The notes under the pieces: model-generated
What the model saw: the letters and a program-made list of their open reading frames with translations, nothing else
Database searches by the model: none
Told to the model about the DNA's origin: nothing
Shown here: one piece after another, positions 41,789-53,258 of the stretch
How positions within the stretch are numbered: position 1 is the first letter of the stretch
Layout of the letters: each line of letters starts with the position of its first letter
Source: Flectonema sp. DT1601
Taxonomy: Eukaryota; Euglenozoa; Diplonemea; Diplonemida; Diplonemidae
DNA length: 64,000 nt
Direction: 5' to 3'
NCBI GenBank assembly: GCA_964019425.1
Contig: OZ025794.1
Span: forward strand, 1-64,000
Position numbers and translations under genes: made by a program

Positions 41789-43011
41789 ATCGAATTATAT
41801 AATTAACTTGTTTAGAAAGAAAAACAAATAAAGGCAACAACTAACAACTAATTCTATTTTGATAATTCTGTTGACTTTCAATGGTGCACAACTACCTGGT
41901 ATGGTGTCATCGTTTGCTCGTTCTTCGCGAAATATCGTTTTCTCTTCTTTTTTTTTTTTCATTCTTTTTTTTCACGTCTTAGTTTCCCTTCTTTTTTTTT
42001 TTTTTTTTCCCCTCTTCCCCCTCCCTCCTTCAAACAATACGCGTACTTGCAGTTATAGATTATCAGCGGGTGGAAACTACTGAGCGATCATTAAATTTAT
42101 AAAAAAAAAAATATAAAAAAAATTATTTTATTTTAAAAAAAAGGGTGAGTGATTGCGAGTTAACATCAAGAAAAAAAAGTGAAACTGGAACACCGCAGGC
42201 CATCACAGAAGATATGCAAAAGGATCATTAAAGGAAGGGGAAAATAATAAAAAAATAAAAACAATCTGTTTTCTATTCCTGTGAAGAAGAATGAGACGGT
42301 TATTATAAAAACTTCCAATCGAGTAATCGTTAAGCACCAAAGGGACACAAAATATTTTCCTTTCTATAACTCAGTATGTTATAGCTGTTCTTTATCAAGG
42401 ACTACAAGCGAATGTGACTGTAGTATTGGTGGCAGTCTTCGCAAAATGAAAAGAAAAAAAAGATTTCAAAAAAAAAGAACAGATGGGAAAAAAAAAAAAA
42501 AAAAAAAAGCGACACACGTAGATAAAAAACTTTTCTCCAACTCAACCCAACGGCACATTTCTTGTGACGGATTTCGTCATTAAAAGTGATCAGGGAATTG
42601 TTATTTAAGAAGCAGTTCATTCAAGTTAGACTCACCTTCAGACCTACGCAGTTAACTAATGCTCCCCGACTGACACAGAATTTGAGTTATTTCATTTTAT
42701 GTTATTTTTTTTCTGAGTTGCGCTCTTGCATGGATTTTGATTGGTCGAGACCCCCACCCACTTGGTAGGTTCCAACACTTTGGTAAAAGTGATGGATTAA
42801 TACTCTCCTCTTTGCGAGCCAACATATATAAAAACCTACCATCGCATCAACAAGGAAATGCAAGAGTTCTGTTCTGGGCGCGCATACTGCGACATGGGAA
42901 GAGAATGCTTCTTTTAGTTTTTTTTTTTTTTTTTTTTTTCTATTCGTGAATTGTTTAATTCGAATGATTTATTTAATTACTGAAATCACTTTTTAAAAAG
43001 CCACAAAGCTA

Positions 43012-43031
43012 AAGTTAGACAAGTCTAACTT
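43012..43031. other. 9-bp perfect hairpin
   Basis: AAGTTAGAC, loop AA, GTCTAACTT. It lies 35 nt from a second stronger hairpin. Confidence 0.75.
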
Positions 43032-43066
43032 CGAAAAAATGTTAATCGAAAAAAATCATCCCAGAG

Positions 43067-43097
43067 AGAAGGCTGGAGAATACTTCTCCAGCCTTCT
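43067..43097. other. 14-bp perfect hairpin with 3-nt loop
   Basis: AGAAGGCTGGAGAA, loop tac, TTCTCCAGCCTTCT. A perfect 14-bp inverted repeat with nearly no loop is not expected by chance in 2.8 kb. It could be a structured RNA, a terminator-like element or a MITE remnant. Confidence 0.85.
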
Positions 43098-44642
43098 ACG
43101 AGGGCAAGAATCATATGTACGGGATCACGCACACTAAGATTTCGTTTTTGTTTTTTTTTTCCGAAAAAACATTAAATTCATTCTTTCACGATGATAGCAG
43201 CACATGTTAACTCAAATTGTTTGTTTTCTGGACGTTTTCTTTTTTGATCTTTTTGATTTTTTTTATTTCTTTTTTATTTTTTCCCCATATTTTTGCTAGA
43301 CGCCACACACAACACAACACAAACTAATTGAACGAGACACGCAAAACTTGAAGGGGTTGGGGGCGGTTGGTGAGGTGAAAGGGAAGATGTTAAGTTGGAC
43401 CAAAATATTGCGCTACTTCTTTCTTTCTTTCCTTTTTGTTCCTTTTTTTTTCCCCCCCCCTTTTTCCCGGAGGGACCACAGAGAGAGAGGGGGAAAAAAT
43501 TGGTCGGTACTGAAAACATGAAAACACCCTTACCTCCGCATAAAGCAGCAGGTAAGAGTTCACTTCTTTTTTGTCGTTCGGCGCAGGAAAAATGCAACAA
43601 CCGCAATGACAATAAGAAAAATAAAGAAAAAGATGACCGTTTTCAAGAATTGAACATAAACTCCAAACTAGTCCTTTTTCCGATTGATTTTTACGCACTA
43701 ACAAATTAACCGACGTTTTTTTTTTTTTTTTTGAAAAAAAATTTTTTTTTCTTTTTTTAAAATAGCAAGTAAATGGAAAAGAAACAACAACAATAAAAAA
43801 ACTTAAGAAACTCCCTTATAAAACAGAAACAAGAGTACATTTTTTTTCTGGGACGGGAAAACTAACCAGCGACTCCCAGCCGACCACATAAAGTATCTAC
43901 ACGGCAACAAAACAATTGCGCGTTATCTTTAGTACCTCAAGAGAGATTAAAATAATCAACTTAGCCAATCTTGTCTGTCGCGGTGTAGAAAAGACAAAAA
44001 ATGGGCAGTTATTTTTTTATTTTATTTTTTTTTCCTATATTTTCGACATTCTCTCTGACAAAGTGTTAACAGGCTTGCGTGATGGAAGGGAAGAAATAGC
44101 TCATTAAAAAGTTTCAAAACAAACTAATTTATGTACAGCAATGCATTTCCGACATCTCACAACCAGAACTACACTATCAGCAACATAATAAATAAAGAGA
44201 GGAGTCGATGCTTTTTTCACAGACGATGATTATTTGATCACCCACAGCAGTAAGTCCACTCTCGTTGCATAGAAATATTACTTCATTCTTGCATGAAAAA
44301 AAAAAAAAAAGAAAAGAACGAAAGAAAGGGGGGAAATGGTACGCACAGAAGAACTAGCCCTTCTTGATTCCAAGACACACACATTCGCTACCTACAGGGT
44401 CAACAAGTGACAGAATACAGGCAATACGAATATTAAGTGACCACCAGGAAGAACTTATTCTTACTTTGCATTCAGTGAGAGTTTTGATTAATTAATATAC
44501 GAAAAATGGTTTTATCCGTTTCAAAGTTAACAAAAGAATCAATCAAAGAAGAGGAAAGAACTGACGGGGTAAACAATAAATAGAAACGTAATAAAGTGAA
44601 GGGTCGGAGAAAATGTACATTTTAAAAAAACAAAAAAAAAAC

Positions 44643-47600
44643 TTATAATTCGTAAGTCATCACTCCCGCAGACGCTGAAATCAAAAGAACCGGACCGAGT
44701 GCTGAAGTCAGTTTAGTAATTGTTGCGAGGTACTCTTTAGCAACGTGATCAGTCACTCTTCCAACTGGTAGTTCTGGCATTGGAATAATTGTGACTGCAG
44801 TGTACTCAGATTGCTGTCTAATTAAGTTATGCAATACCGAAGTTTGAATTGTTGTCGGTAGATGACCGAGTAAAGCATTCATATCATTACAAGACTTTCT
44901 CTTAGCGCTACCTGAATCATTGCTGCTCAGAGAACCTCCTTCGTTAACTGAAGATGTCGGCGCAGCAGTTAAAAGCGAATTTTGCTTTGGAACTGCTGCT
45001 GATGCGGCAACAACTAAAGCTCCAGCAATGATGGCTTCCCAAGTACCCAAACATCTCGCAGCATCAGATGCTCTGACTGCCATGGATCTCGACCACAAGT
45101 CTGGTTGTTCTTCATCCAATACCCAAACTTGAATTGTTGCAGGTACTCTCATCTTTCTAACTACTCGATGATGTAAATCAGCGTATCTTGTTTTAGTAGC
45201 ACTTAAGTTATCGTCATCATCCTCAACAAAAGAACAACATCTGATGTACGTGTGACTCGAAAAGATTTCCTGTTTCCATAACATATCCGCCAATTGCATT
45301 GCTAAGGAAAAGTCTTCTGGAGCTCCCCACGGACATTCCCAGACATCGATTCTAAGTTTTTCTTTAATTCTACTCGAGGTGTTTGGGGCAGAACTTCCTC
45401 TTGGACCAGCAACATCATCAGCGTCGTTAGAACCGAAGAGTCCGCTGATCTTTTCAGCGAATCCACGTTGTCCTTTTGGTGACTTCTGTCTTGGTTTGTG
45501 TTCCTGAATTCGTAATAAATCCAATTCCTCAAAGTTTGAACAAAGAATGATATTCATGTCCATCTCACCAGCATCTAATAAAGACTGTACGTACTCAGAT
45601 GTTGATACCCTCGCATTGGCTGCATCATTTTGAAGTGGTGCTTCCCACTCAGCTGCCTTGTTGATCAGTCTTCTTCCCTTATCTCCCTTTGAATCACAGA
45701 CAGTGTTTAGTCTTGTGTGAAGAAACTCATCTTTGTCTTTGTCAGGAAGTTCTATAACAATTGTGTTGGGTGTCATACCACCGAGACCTGTTTTGTTTTG
45801 TTGTTGAACAAAGAAATATATTTCAAGGAGGATACAGATAAAGTGACTGAGATCATACCAGCGAGACTTATTAAGTTTCTCACTCCCTCTCTGAAGGTTC
45901 GGGAGATGTTACACTCGATAAATGCTTTAATCTTTGCTTCTTGAATGAACTCTTGCCAATCTTGTTTTCTTCTGTGAAGTTGAGCAAGAGTTCCACGAGT
46001 CTGACCACCGCTTTCATCAATACAAATATCACCAATTATAAACAAACCTCCCTTTTTAAGGTAATTCATAAACTCTAAAAGGTTTACTTTATGTTTTGGT
46101 GAATGTGTAATAAACAAGAACCTAGCTCTCCAGAATTTAATGTGCTGAGCGGATGCTAATCTGAGGAGGTATTTTCTAACTTGGTGAAATATCAGAGCTT
46201 GAGTTACATCACCCCAATCCTTGCGGTGGGTAGCCTGACGACGAGATACATAAAATGTTAAGAATCCAAGGATGACCAGACTAACGAGTGTTGCTAACCA
46301 TTGAATGTAAACCATCAACACTAAACAAATAATACCTCCAAACAGAGCAGTGAACCACGAGAATAGACGAAATCGAGGTCTAAAATTAGGATGACCAGCA
46401 ATAGTGTACAAGAACGTGGCAAAATTAGTTGCCGCATATGTTATCAACATAAACATCGTCAACACAGGTGCCAAAACATTAAGAGATCCAATAACAAGTA
46501 AACAGAATGCGAGAACTGTTGCGGTGATGATAGCAATAGCAGGCTCACCATTCCACATCGTCTTAAAGACTGAGAGAATTGGAAAGATATCATCGTTTGC
46601 CAACGCCTGCAACAATCTAGCAGCACTTTGAATACTTGCGAGAGCACTACTACAAGTAGACACAATCACACCAATGATTAGCCCAGTTGGCCACCAGGTT
46701 ACCTTTGCTAAGATGAGGTAGTCATTCTTCAACGTTTCGCGATCCACGCAGGCACCCAAACTGACAATCATACATGCGTAAAGAAAGATTGCAGAACAAA
46801 TAGCACTAAGCTCTCCTCTTGGGATAGCGAGTTCCGGTCTCCTCAAGACACCAGACATGTTAGTACCTGCCATGATTCCAGTCATTGCTGGAAATACAAT
46901 TCCAAACACCTGACCAAAAGTAACATCATCATCGAAGTCAGGCCAAAGATTAGAAGTAAGAGTGTGAGTACTTGGACCTGTAAAGTTTCCAAACACCGTG
47001 AGATCAGAATGAACGTCTGATGTAAAGGTCCACTTCAGAGGAGAATGGAATAATAGACCAGCATTTCCATACAGCTGGGCTCCACACTGACCACATAGAA
47101 TAAATAATGCAGAACGAGAATAAACATTGCTGCTGAACACACAGAGACAGGCCATGAAAACCAACACTCCAGCTCCGAACATTTTAACGTACTTTTCTTC
47201 AGCAAGGTCGTCTGGAAGTTGTTTTTTCAATGTTTCACAAAATCCCTGCATGTAGAACGCAACTCCGCAAACGTTTGCTGCTGCGAAAACCATTCCAATA
47301 GATCCTCCCAATTCTGGACCAACTGATCTTGAGAGTAAATAGTACGTCCCTCCTCCAGCAACGCGTCCGTTTGTCGCCATCGCTGAGAGAGATAAATCTG
47401 TTAGGATCGCCATCAGTCCTCCGATTGCGAACATTGCGAGTGTTCCCATCACTCCAGCCTGTCCAACAGCCCATCCTAATCTCAAGAATAAAATAACGCC
47501 GATAATTGACAACAGGCAAGGTACGTACACTCCCATGAAGGTGCCAAGACCCTGTTTCGTAATTTTAGGTCTCCAGTCTGAAGTAACTTTACCACCCTGA

Positions 47601-47836
47601 TGAGGTAATAACTTACCTGTTGGACTGTACGGTGTGGAATCTACATTAACGGCATGAAATGGAGATGATGATCTCACTGGTACTTCTCCTGACCATTCTC
47701 CATTCCAATCCTTACTTGGTGCAATCTCAGGAGCGTGGACAGCTACTGACGAAGGCCTCGCACGAATATCATCCGTATCTGGTAGCTCCTCATCAACGAC
47801 ATCGAGGAGACCTTGATCCTCTGTTTCTGTTCCCAT
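44643..47836 (-). CDS. SLC12-family cation-chloride cotransporter, two exons
   Basis: Exons 45859-47836 and 44643-45787 are joined through a 71-nt GTATGA...AACAG intron, giving 1040 aa. The join rebuilds SLAGLGGMTPNT, the conserved SLC12 cytosolic motif. An N-terminal 110-residue cytosolic tail precedes about 12 transmembrane helices (GVYVPCLLSIIGVILFLRLGWAVGQAG is TM1; MTGIMAGTNMSG is the conserved TM6 loop). A large C-terminal cytosolic domain follows. It moves chloride with sodium and/or potassium across plasma or vacuolar membrane; whether NKCC-, NCC- or KCC-like is open. A TTCTCAACAG acceptor ends 25 nt before the ATG. A partial paralogue lies upstream. Confidence 0.93.
45788..45858 (-). 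other. Cis-intron in the SLC12 gene (71 nt)
   Basis: Donor GTATGA, acceptor AAAACAG. Removal rejoins the split Gly codon in SLAG/LGGM. Confidence 0.88.
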
Positions 47837-48593
47837 TTTGTTTTCAACTGTCGGTTAGTTTCTGTTGAGAAAGTAAAAAAGAATATAAATACAAAAAATA
47901 CCAACAAGAACTGTACTGTTGAAGTCATCCCATACGATTGTTGGTTAGTTTCTTAACAATGTTCAGAACTAATAACTGCTCGAGGTCTTCGTAACCCTCA
48001 CTAGTTGAGGATTGCTTTCTTACGGTTCGGTTGGAAGGATCAATTCTGAAGTCCACCAAATTAGTTAGTTAGCGAGTCCATCAGACTACCGAGTACAGGT
48101 TAGGTAGACACTCTAATAGCAACTGGGTAGCTGATTACTTCAACTTGACGGTGCAGATCAAGTTGAACTAAGCAGTTCAAAACAAAGAAAAACAGAAAAT
48201 GATGTAGAAAAAATGACAGTAAAAAAAAAAAAAAAAAAAATTCTTTTTCCACGTGTCAAACGCTGCCGTACCATAAAACATAATAAAAAGAAACTCGGAG
48301 CACCTAAACACTTCTTGTAGGTTCGTTACCGAAGGTTTTTGAAAATAAATACAATTTAAAAAAAGGGCTCCACATATTTGTACTTATTCCGTGAAGAAAC
48401 AAACTCGATCGAAGTATCGCGAACTTAACCTAAAAAACCGGCGGGGTGAAACTTTGACAATGTAAAAACAGTAACAACTTTAGGTATTTAAACAAAATTA
48501 ATATCAAGCACTTGATCGAAAAATATTTGCGGTTGTTAATCAAAGAAAACTACGTTTAGAAAAAAGAAAACATAAAAGGGACGTTGTCGAATC
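47837..48593. other. Spacer between SLC12 genes, proximal part
   Basis: Contains a TTCTCAACAG acceptor, a perfect 10-bp hairpin at 48139-48167 and an A run near 48222-48241. The stretch 47955-48135 is less AT-rich and has small inverted repeats (CCTCA...TGAGG), but I cannot assign an RNA. Confidence 0.5.
48139..48167. other. 10-bp perfect hairpin
   Basis: TTCAACTTGA, 9-nt loop, TCAAGTTGAA. Confidence 0.8.
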
Positions 48594-48676
48594 TGGTAAT
48601 TCGGGGACCACGTTCTATCAAGTTGAGCGTCCCATGCCCTGTAGTCCGTTACAACTTACACTTAACCGAAGTTAAA
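48594..48676. repeat. 80-bp dispersed repeat, copy 2
   Basis: Matches 23656-23735 with only a few substitutions. Here it stands without LINE coding sequence, 48 nt from the hairpin element, which argues that it is a mobile or retroposed unit of its own. Confidence 0.8.
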
Positions 48677-48723
48677 GAAAAGCCGGCGGGGAAAAAACAA
48701 AAATCCGAATTGGGGGAAAAAAA

Positions 48724-48842
48724 AACCATTCAAATAAAACCTTACATTGTGTTTATGTTTGATCAGAGCAGACAGTATTACTGTCGCACAGGGAAATAAT
48801 GGTTTTAATCTGAATAGTTTTTTCCCCCGTCTCCGTCGATGC
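48724..48842 (-). repeat. Small dispersed hairpin element, copy B (intergenic)
   Basis: Homologous to 55146-55273. On the minus strand it starts after a T tract, has outer stem CTATTCAGATTAAAACC / GGTTTTATTTGAATGG, an inner hairpin GACAGTA-TACTGTC and ends in another T tract. Compared with copy A it lacks about 20 nt. Possibly a SINE, MITE or structured RNA. Confidence 0.75.
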
Positions 48843-49272
48843 AAAAAAAAAATAAAATAAAATAAAATAAAAACACCGGGTATAAAAGCTACTTAATAAC
48901 TTCAGGGAACTTTGGACAGTCAGTGCGAGTCTACTGGTTTATTACAACTACCTTGTGCTACAGTGAACCAGCCCACGAGCCGAAATACTTTGGAAGTTTT
49001 AATGCAAAAAAGTAAATAATTAAACCACTTCACGCAATAAGAATCTCAGAAGATATAAAAAAAAAAAAATTCGCTACTACAATGATTTAAGAGTTTTCTT
49101 CATATGAGTCTGAATGAGGACATTTCTAAAAAAAAAAAAGACAGAAGATGCAAGGCCTAATCGATTTACATAGATAAAGCCATTGGCCACCTCAAAGCAA
49201 GATTACCTCAGAAGACGACTTAGGTCATTCTGTTGGCTATTCTTTTCCGGTTTCAATTTCTGAGTAAAATAC
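48843..49272. other. Spacer between SLC12 genes, distal part
   Basis: AT-rich, with AAAAT runs and short A tracts. I looked for the missing C-terminal SLC12 exon of the upstream paralogue here and saw none. Confidence 0.5.
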
Positions 49273-50769
49273 TTAAGTCTCTCCACTCCCTACAGGGGTT
49301 GGCTGACGACTTGATATATAATATGACAACGTTCCTATAATAATTAAGCCAACCAACGTCGACAACAAACTTACGTAAACCATCAACACTAAACAAATAA
49401 TACCTCCAAACAAACCTGTAAACCACGAGAATAGACGAAATTGAGGTCTAAAATTAGGATGACCAGCAATAGTGTACAAGAACGTGGCAAAATTAGTTGC
49501 CGCATATGTTATCAACATAAACATCGTCAACACAGGTGCCAAAACATTAAGAGATCCAATAACAAGTAAACAGAATGCGAGAACTGTTGCGGTGATGATA
49601 GCAATAGCAGGCTCACCATTCCACATCGTCTTAAAGACTGAGAGAATTGGAAAGATATCATCGTTTGCCAACGCCTGCAACAATCTAGCAGCATTTTGAA
49701 GACTGACATAAGCACTACTACAAGTAGACACAATCACACCTGCGATCAGAGCTTTTCTCCACCAGGAAATCCTAGATAAGATGAAGTACTCATTTTTTAA
49801 TGAGATTCTCTCCATAGAAGCACCCAAACTGATGATCATCAACACGTAGAAAAAGATTGCTGCGCCAACGGCAGCAAGTTCTTCTCTTGGGATGGCTTGT
49901 GGCCTCCTCAAGACACCAGACATGTTAGTACCTGCCATGATTCCAGTCATTGCTGGAAATACAATTGCAAACACCTGACCAAAAGTAACACCAGCATCGA
50001 AGTCAGGCCAAAGATTAGAAGCAAGAGTGTGAGTACTTGGACCTGTAAAGTTTCCAAACACCGTGAGATCAGAATCTATTTCAGAAGTAAAACTCCATTC
50101 CTTAGGAGCATGGACTAGTAAGCCAAGGTTAGCGTACAGCTGAGGTATTGTTTGACCGCATAATATGAACAAAGCAGCACGAGAATATCCACCACTTTTA
50201 AATATACAGAGGAGAGCTAACGTAATCAACACTCCAGTTGTTAATTTGATATCGTAGTTGAATTCGAATTCTTCTTCCGGAATTTGCCTTTTCAATGTTT
50301 CACAAAGTCCCTGCATGTAGAAAGCAACTCCGCAAACGTTTGCTGCTGCGAAAACCATTCCAATAGATCCTCCGACCTCTGGTCCGATAGCCTTCGATAG
50401 TAAGTGATACATCCCTCCTCCAGCAACACGTCCTTTTGTTGCTATCGCTGAGAGTGATAAATCTGTCAGGATTGATATCAGTCCTCCGATTGCGAACATT
50501 GCGAGTGTTCCCATCACTCCAGCCTGTCCAACAGCCCATCCTAATCTCAAGAATAAAACAACACTGACAATTGACATGCAGGGTACGAACACTCCAATAA
50601 AATCCATGAAATCCCTTTTGGTAGTTGTTTTAGGTCCCTGAGGTAATTTACCCTGAGGCTGAGGGACGACAGGTGGGGTATCCACATTGACGGTATGACT
50701 CGTGGATTCCTCTGGTTGCTCCTCATCAACGACATCGGGGAGGCCTTGATCCTCTGTTTCTGTTCCCAT
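49273..50769 (-). CDS. Short SLC12 paralogue lacking the C-terminal domain
   Basis: 498 aa. It shares the MGTETEDQGL start, all helices from GVFVPC to the last transmembrane segment, and the 5' leader with the full-length SLC12 gene downstream. It ends right after the last helix (YYISSRQPTPVGSGET), so the cytosolic C-terminal domain is absent. The remaining membrane part is intact, with the AGTNMSG loop. Identity to the neighbour is patchy: a block of about 255 bp (49442-49696) is nearly identical and other parts are diverged. It may be a decaying tandem duplicate or a short functional transporter subunit. The acceptor CAACAG ends 25 nt before the ATG. Confidence 0.85.
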   Translation of the reverse strand: MGTETEDQGLPDVVDEEQPEESTSHTVNVDTPPVVPQPQGKLPQGPKTTTKRDFMDFIGVFVPCMSIVSVVLFLRLGWAVGQAGVMGTLAMFAIGGLISILTDLSLSAIATKGRVAGGGMYHLLSKAIGPEVGGSIGMVFAAANVCGVAFYMQGLCETLKRQIPEEEFEFNYDIKLTTGVLITLALLCIFKSGGYSRAALFILCGQTIPQLYANLGLLVHAPKEWSFTSEIDSDLTVFGNFTGPSTHTLASNLWPDFDAGVTFGQVFAIVFPAMTGIMAGTNMSGVLRRPQAIPREELAAVGAAIFFYVLMIISLGASMERISLKNEYFILSRISWWRKALIAGVIVSTCSSAYVSLQNAARLLQALANDDIFPILSVFKTMWNGEPAIAIITATVLAFCLLVIGSLNVLAPVLTMFMLITYAATNFATFLYTIAGHPNFRPQFRLFSWFTGLFGGIICLVLMVYVSLLSTLVGLIIIGTLSYYISSRQPTPVGSGET

Positions 50770-51237
50770 TTTGTTTTCAACTGTCGGTTAGTTTCTGTTG
50801 AGAAAGTAAATTTTTTTTTTTTCAAAATACAAAAAAGTAAATCAAACTACTAACAAGAACCATACTCAACTATTATTGAGCCATCCCTCAGATTACTTTT
50901 TATATTTTGTGACTGAAGCTGCAATGCAGAACACCAAAAAAAAAAAAACTCAAAACTCATCGAGGGCAGGCTAGCAGCCCTACTTTCAGCCTTTTGACAG
51001 TTTGGGTAATCTAATAATCTTTTTTTTTTTTTTTTTTTTTTTTTCCCTTGAAGGGCCTTCCTTCAATCATCCAAATCTAAACAACCTCATCTCCCTTTTG
51101 TGTTGTCCATCAAAAAAAACAATCCATCAAATAACTGAATTGTAATAAATAACAGAAATTTGATAAAAACCAAAACCAGAAGCTAGAAAATCAGACAACG
51201 ATTTCTTCTTGTTGCAAACCTACAGAGACGTAGTCAA
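50770..51237. other. Intergenic spacer
   Basis: 468 nt with a 23-nt T tract at 51021-51043 that on the coding strand is a poly(A) run after the TM9SF stop. No gene seen. Confidence 0.5.
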
Positions 51238-53258
51238 CTAGTCAGTTTTTATAGAACTGTAAATATTTCTGACAAATATCCAAGCAGAAAAGAATCCAAT
51301 AGCAGCCGTAGTAAGCATCAAAGTGATTGCGGAAATAGCAGAGAATGAATAATACACAAAGAATCCAACCCAAGTAGTAACTCTCAATGTTGCGTAGTAG
51401 TAGTGAATTGAAAATAGAAAATAGTAGACACCCATACCAGCTGAGACTACTATTGATTTCCACCACCACCTGTAGTCTTCAAACGTTAATTGATAATAAA
51501 CGTAAACAATTACCGTCTCTGCCACTGTTACTATCACAACAAGAAATACCAAAGACAGGAATCCGAACACGTAGTAAATTTGTCCCTGTGGTGTGTTGTT
51601 GTGGTGGTGTTTGTTGTTTTATTAAGTTAACGTTGTATGAAACACACCTGCCAAACTGCCCTCATCAGCAACAGCAACTCCCAATGTGCAGCCGCAAACG
51701 GAATTGCCCCTGGGATAATCAACGTCGCAGCTGTACTAAATATCCACTGTTGTGGAGGTATAATGCGAGCGTTCTTCTTAACTGCAACTGGATTCTCTAT
51801 TGGAACACAACGATAACCAAATGAAGCCCCAAGAACACAAAGAGGTAATGATACTCCAATCCAAAGCATTGCGAGGAACACAACAGTTGATGCAGGGACA
51901 GCATTAGCTGCTCCTCTATATGATAACATTATTTCAATTATAGCCCACGTGATGAAAACCAATCCTGGGAAAGCTGTACCCGCAAAAACGACGTACCTCC
52001 ATCTGGCACATGAGAACATTCTCTGCAAGACTCCAACAGTAAGACCGTTGAAGAAAGACATTAAAACAAACAAAAGAATAGCAGTCGTTAAGAACGCTCC
52101 TCTGTTAGCAGGAGACAAGAACCCGACCAACGCCAACGACAATGTCGTGAGTACCATTCCAATTAGTTGAACACCAGTTCCAACGATGGCTGATAACATG
52201 TTTGGGTTCTTCGGTCTTCGAAAGACGTCGTCTTTGCAAAGTTTCCATCCGACGTACTCTTCTATTGAATCTGGATCATTATACCTGTTGAGTTAGTTTT
52301 AGTTTTATGATACTAAATATGATTATTAAAAATATGATTTCTTTTCATACCGAAGGTAGTCCTTGTGAAGAGTACGCATAAGAATCATAGCGACAACAGA
52401 AAAGAGACACAAAGTAACAAGAATCGATTGAGTAATTCGAAGCCAATGCTGACGAGCGTTAGAATCTGCTTCAGAACTATTTATATAATAATCCCAGCGA
52501 GTGACCCAAACTGTTTTTGGATCATAAATCCAACTAACTGAATAACTCCAAGGGATAGTTGTTACTGGTTTTACGTTATCAGACTTATCCAGAACAAAAC
52601 TCGAAGAGTCGTCACATTTTTTTGACATCGTTTTGGGTTCGCCAAAGAATCCCACGACGTAGTAGGACTCTTCATTCTCTGATCCAATTGGTTTCTTTTT
52701 ATTATATTTGATGGTGAAATCAATATGATTATAAAGATGAACCTCATCAGTTGAGATGCATCTTCCTAAAGGAACTCCTCTCAAGTCTGCTTTTCTTGAA
52801 GATGATGCAGGACAACCTGATTCACCAGCTTTCTGTCTTCCAGATCGGAGTAGAGGTAGATTATCTAACATCATATTAGCTCGGTATCCTTCAATAACTC
52901 GTTGTCGAAGGTTTGCAATGTCTGTAGGAGAGGCTTTATCACCTTCTGGACACTCGACAGGTTTACAGGTTTCATTTTTTAATATTCCAAACCTGTACAT
53001 CGTTGGTTCAGGTTTCTCACCTCGTAAGAGTAGTCCAAGATTTGAGTCGAGAGGATATTTGAGAAGTTCACTTTCTTTTGGTCTGCAAAATTGCAAATCA
53101 AAATAACTGAAGGGAATCACACCATCAGTGCTAGTTAATGAGTTCGCTAGAGGGAAGACTACTTCGTCATTCTTGTGAACTAATTCTAATGTTGGAAACA
53201 GCGCCGTGCTTCCCACAGCGCAGGATAACAAGGCATTCAATTGTATTAACTTGTTCAT
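51238..53258 (-). CDS. TM9SF: TM9SF/EMP70 nonaspanin, three exons
   Basis: Exons 52351-53258, 51648-52284 and 51238-51585 join in frame (introns of 66 and 62 nt, both GT-AG) to give 630 aa, the usual family length. A signal peptide is followed by a lumenal domain (PFSYFDLQFCRP, LGLLLRGEK). A transmembrane helix precedes the conserved KDYLRYND split over intron 1, then VGWKLCKDDVFRRP and eight further helices. The C-terminus YSSIKTD carries the K-x-D Golgi-retention signal of this family. The role is in endosome/Golgi membrane protein sorting. A pyrimidine-rich acceptor (CCAAAAACCAG) ends 10 nt before the ATG. Confidence 0.95.
51586..51647 (-). other. TM9SF intron 2 (62 nt)
   Basis: Donor GTGTGT, acceptor ACCACAG; phase 0. 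Confidence 0.85.
52285..52350 (-). other. TM9SF intron 1 (66 nt)
   Basis: Donor GTATGA after CTTCG, acceptor CAACAG. Restores the family's invariant RYND context. Confidence 0.9.

Larger units (their letters stand above)
41789..44642. other. 2.85-kb gene-poor, homopolymer-rich interval
   Basis: The longest gap in the host cluster. It has many T or A runs (41985-42009, 42487-42508, 42919-42939, 43720-43733), purine/pyrimidine strand asymmetry and two strong hairpins at 43012-43097. All ORFs are low-complexity and under 150 codons, and none is supported. It could be a transcription start or termination zone, or a site of decayed insertions. Confidence 0.5.
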
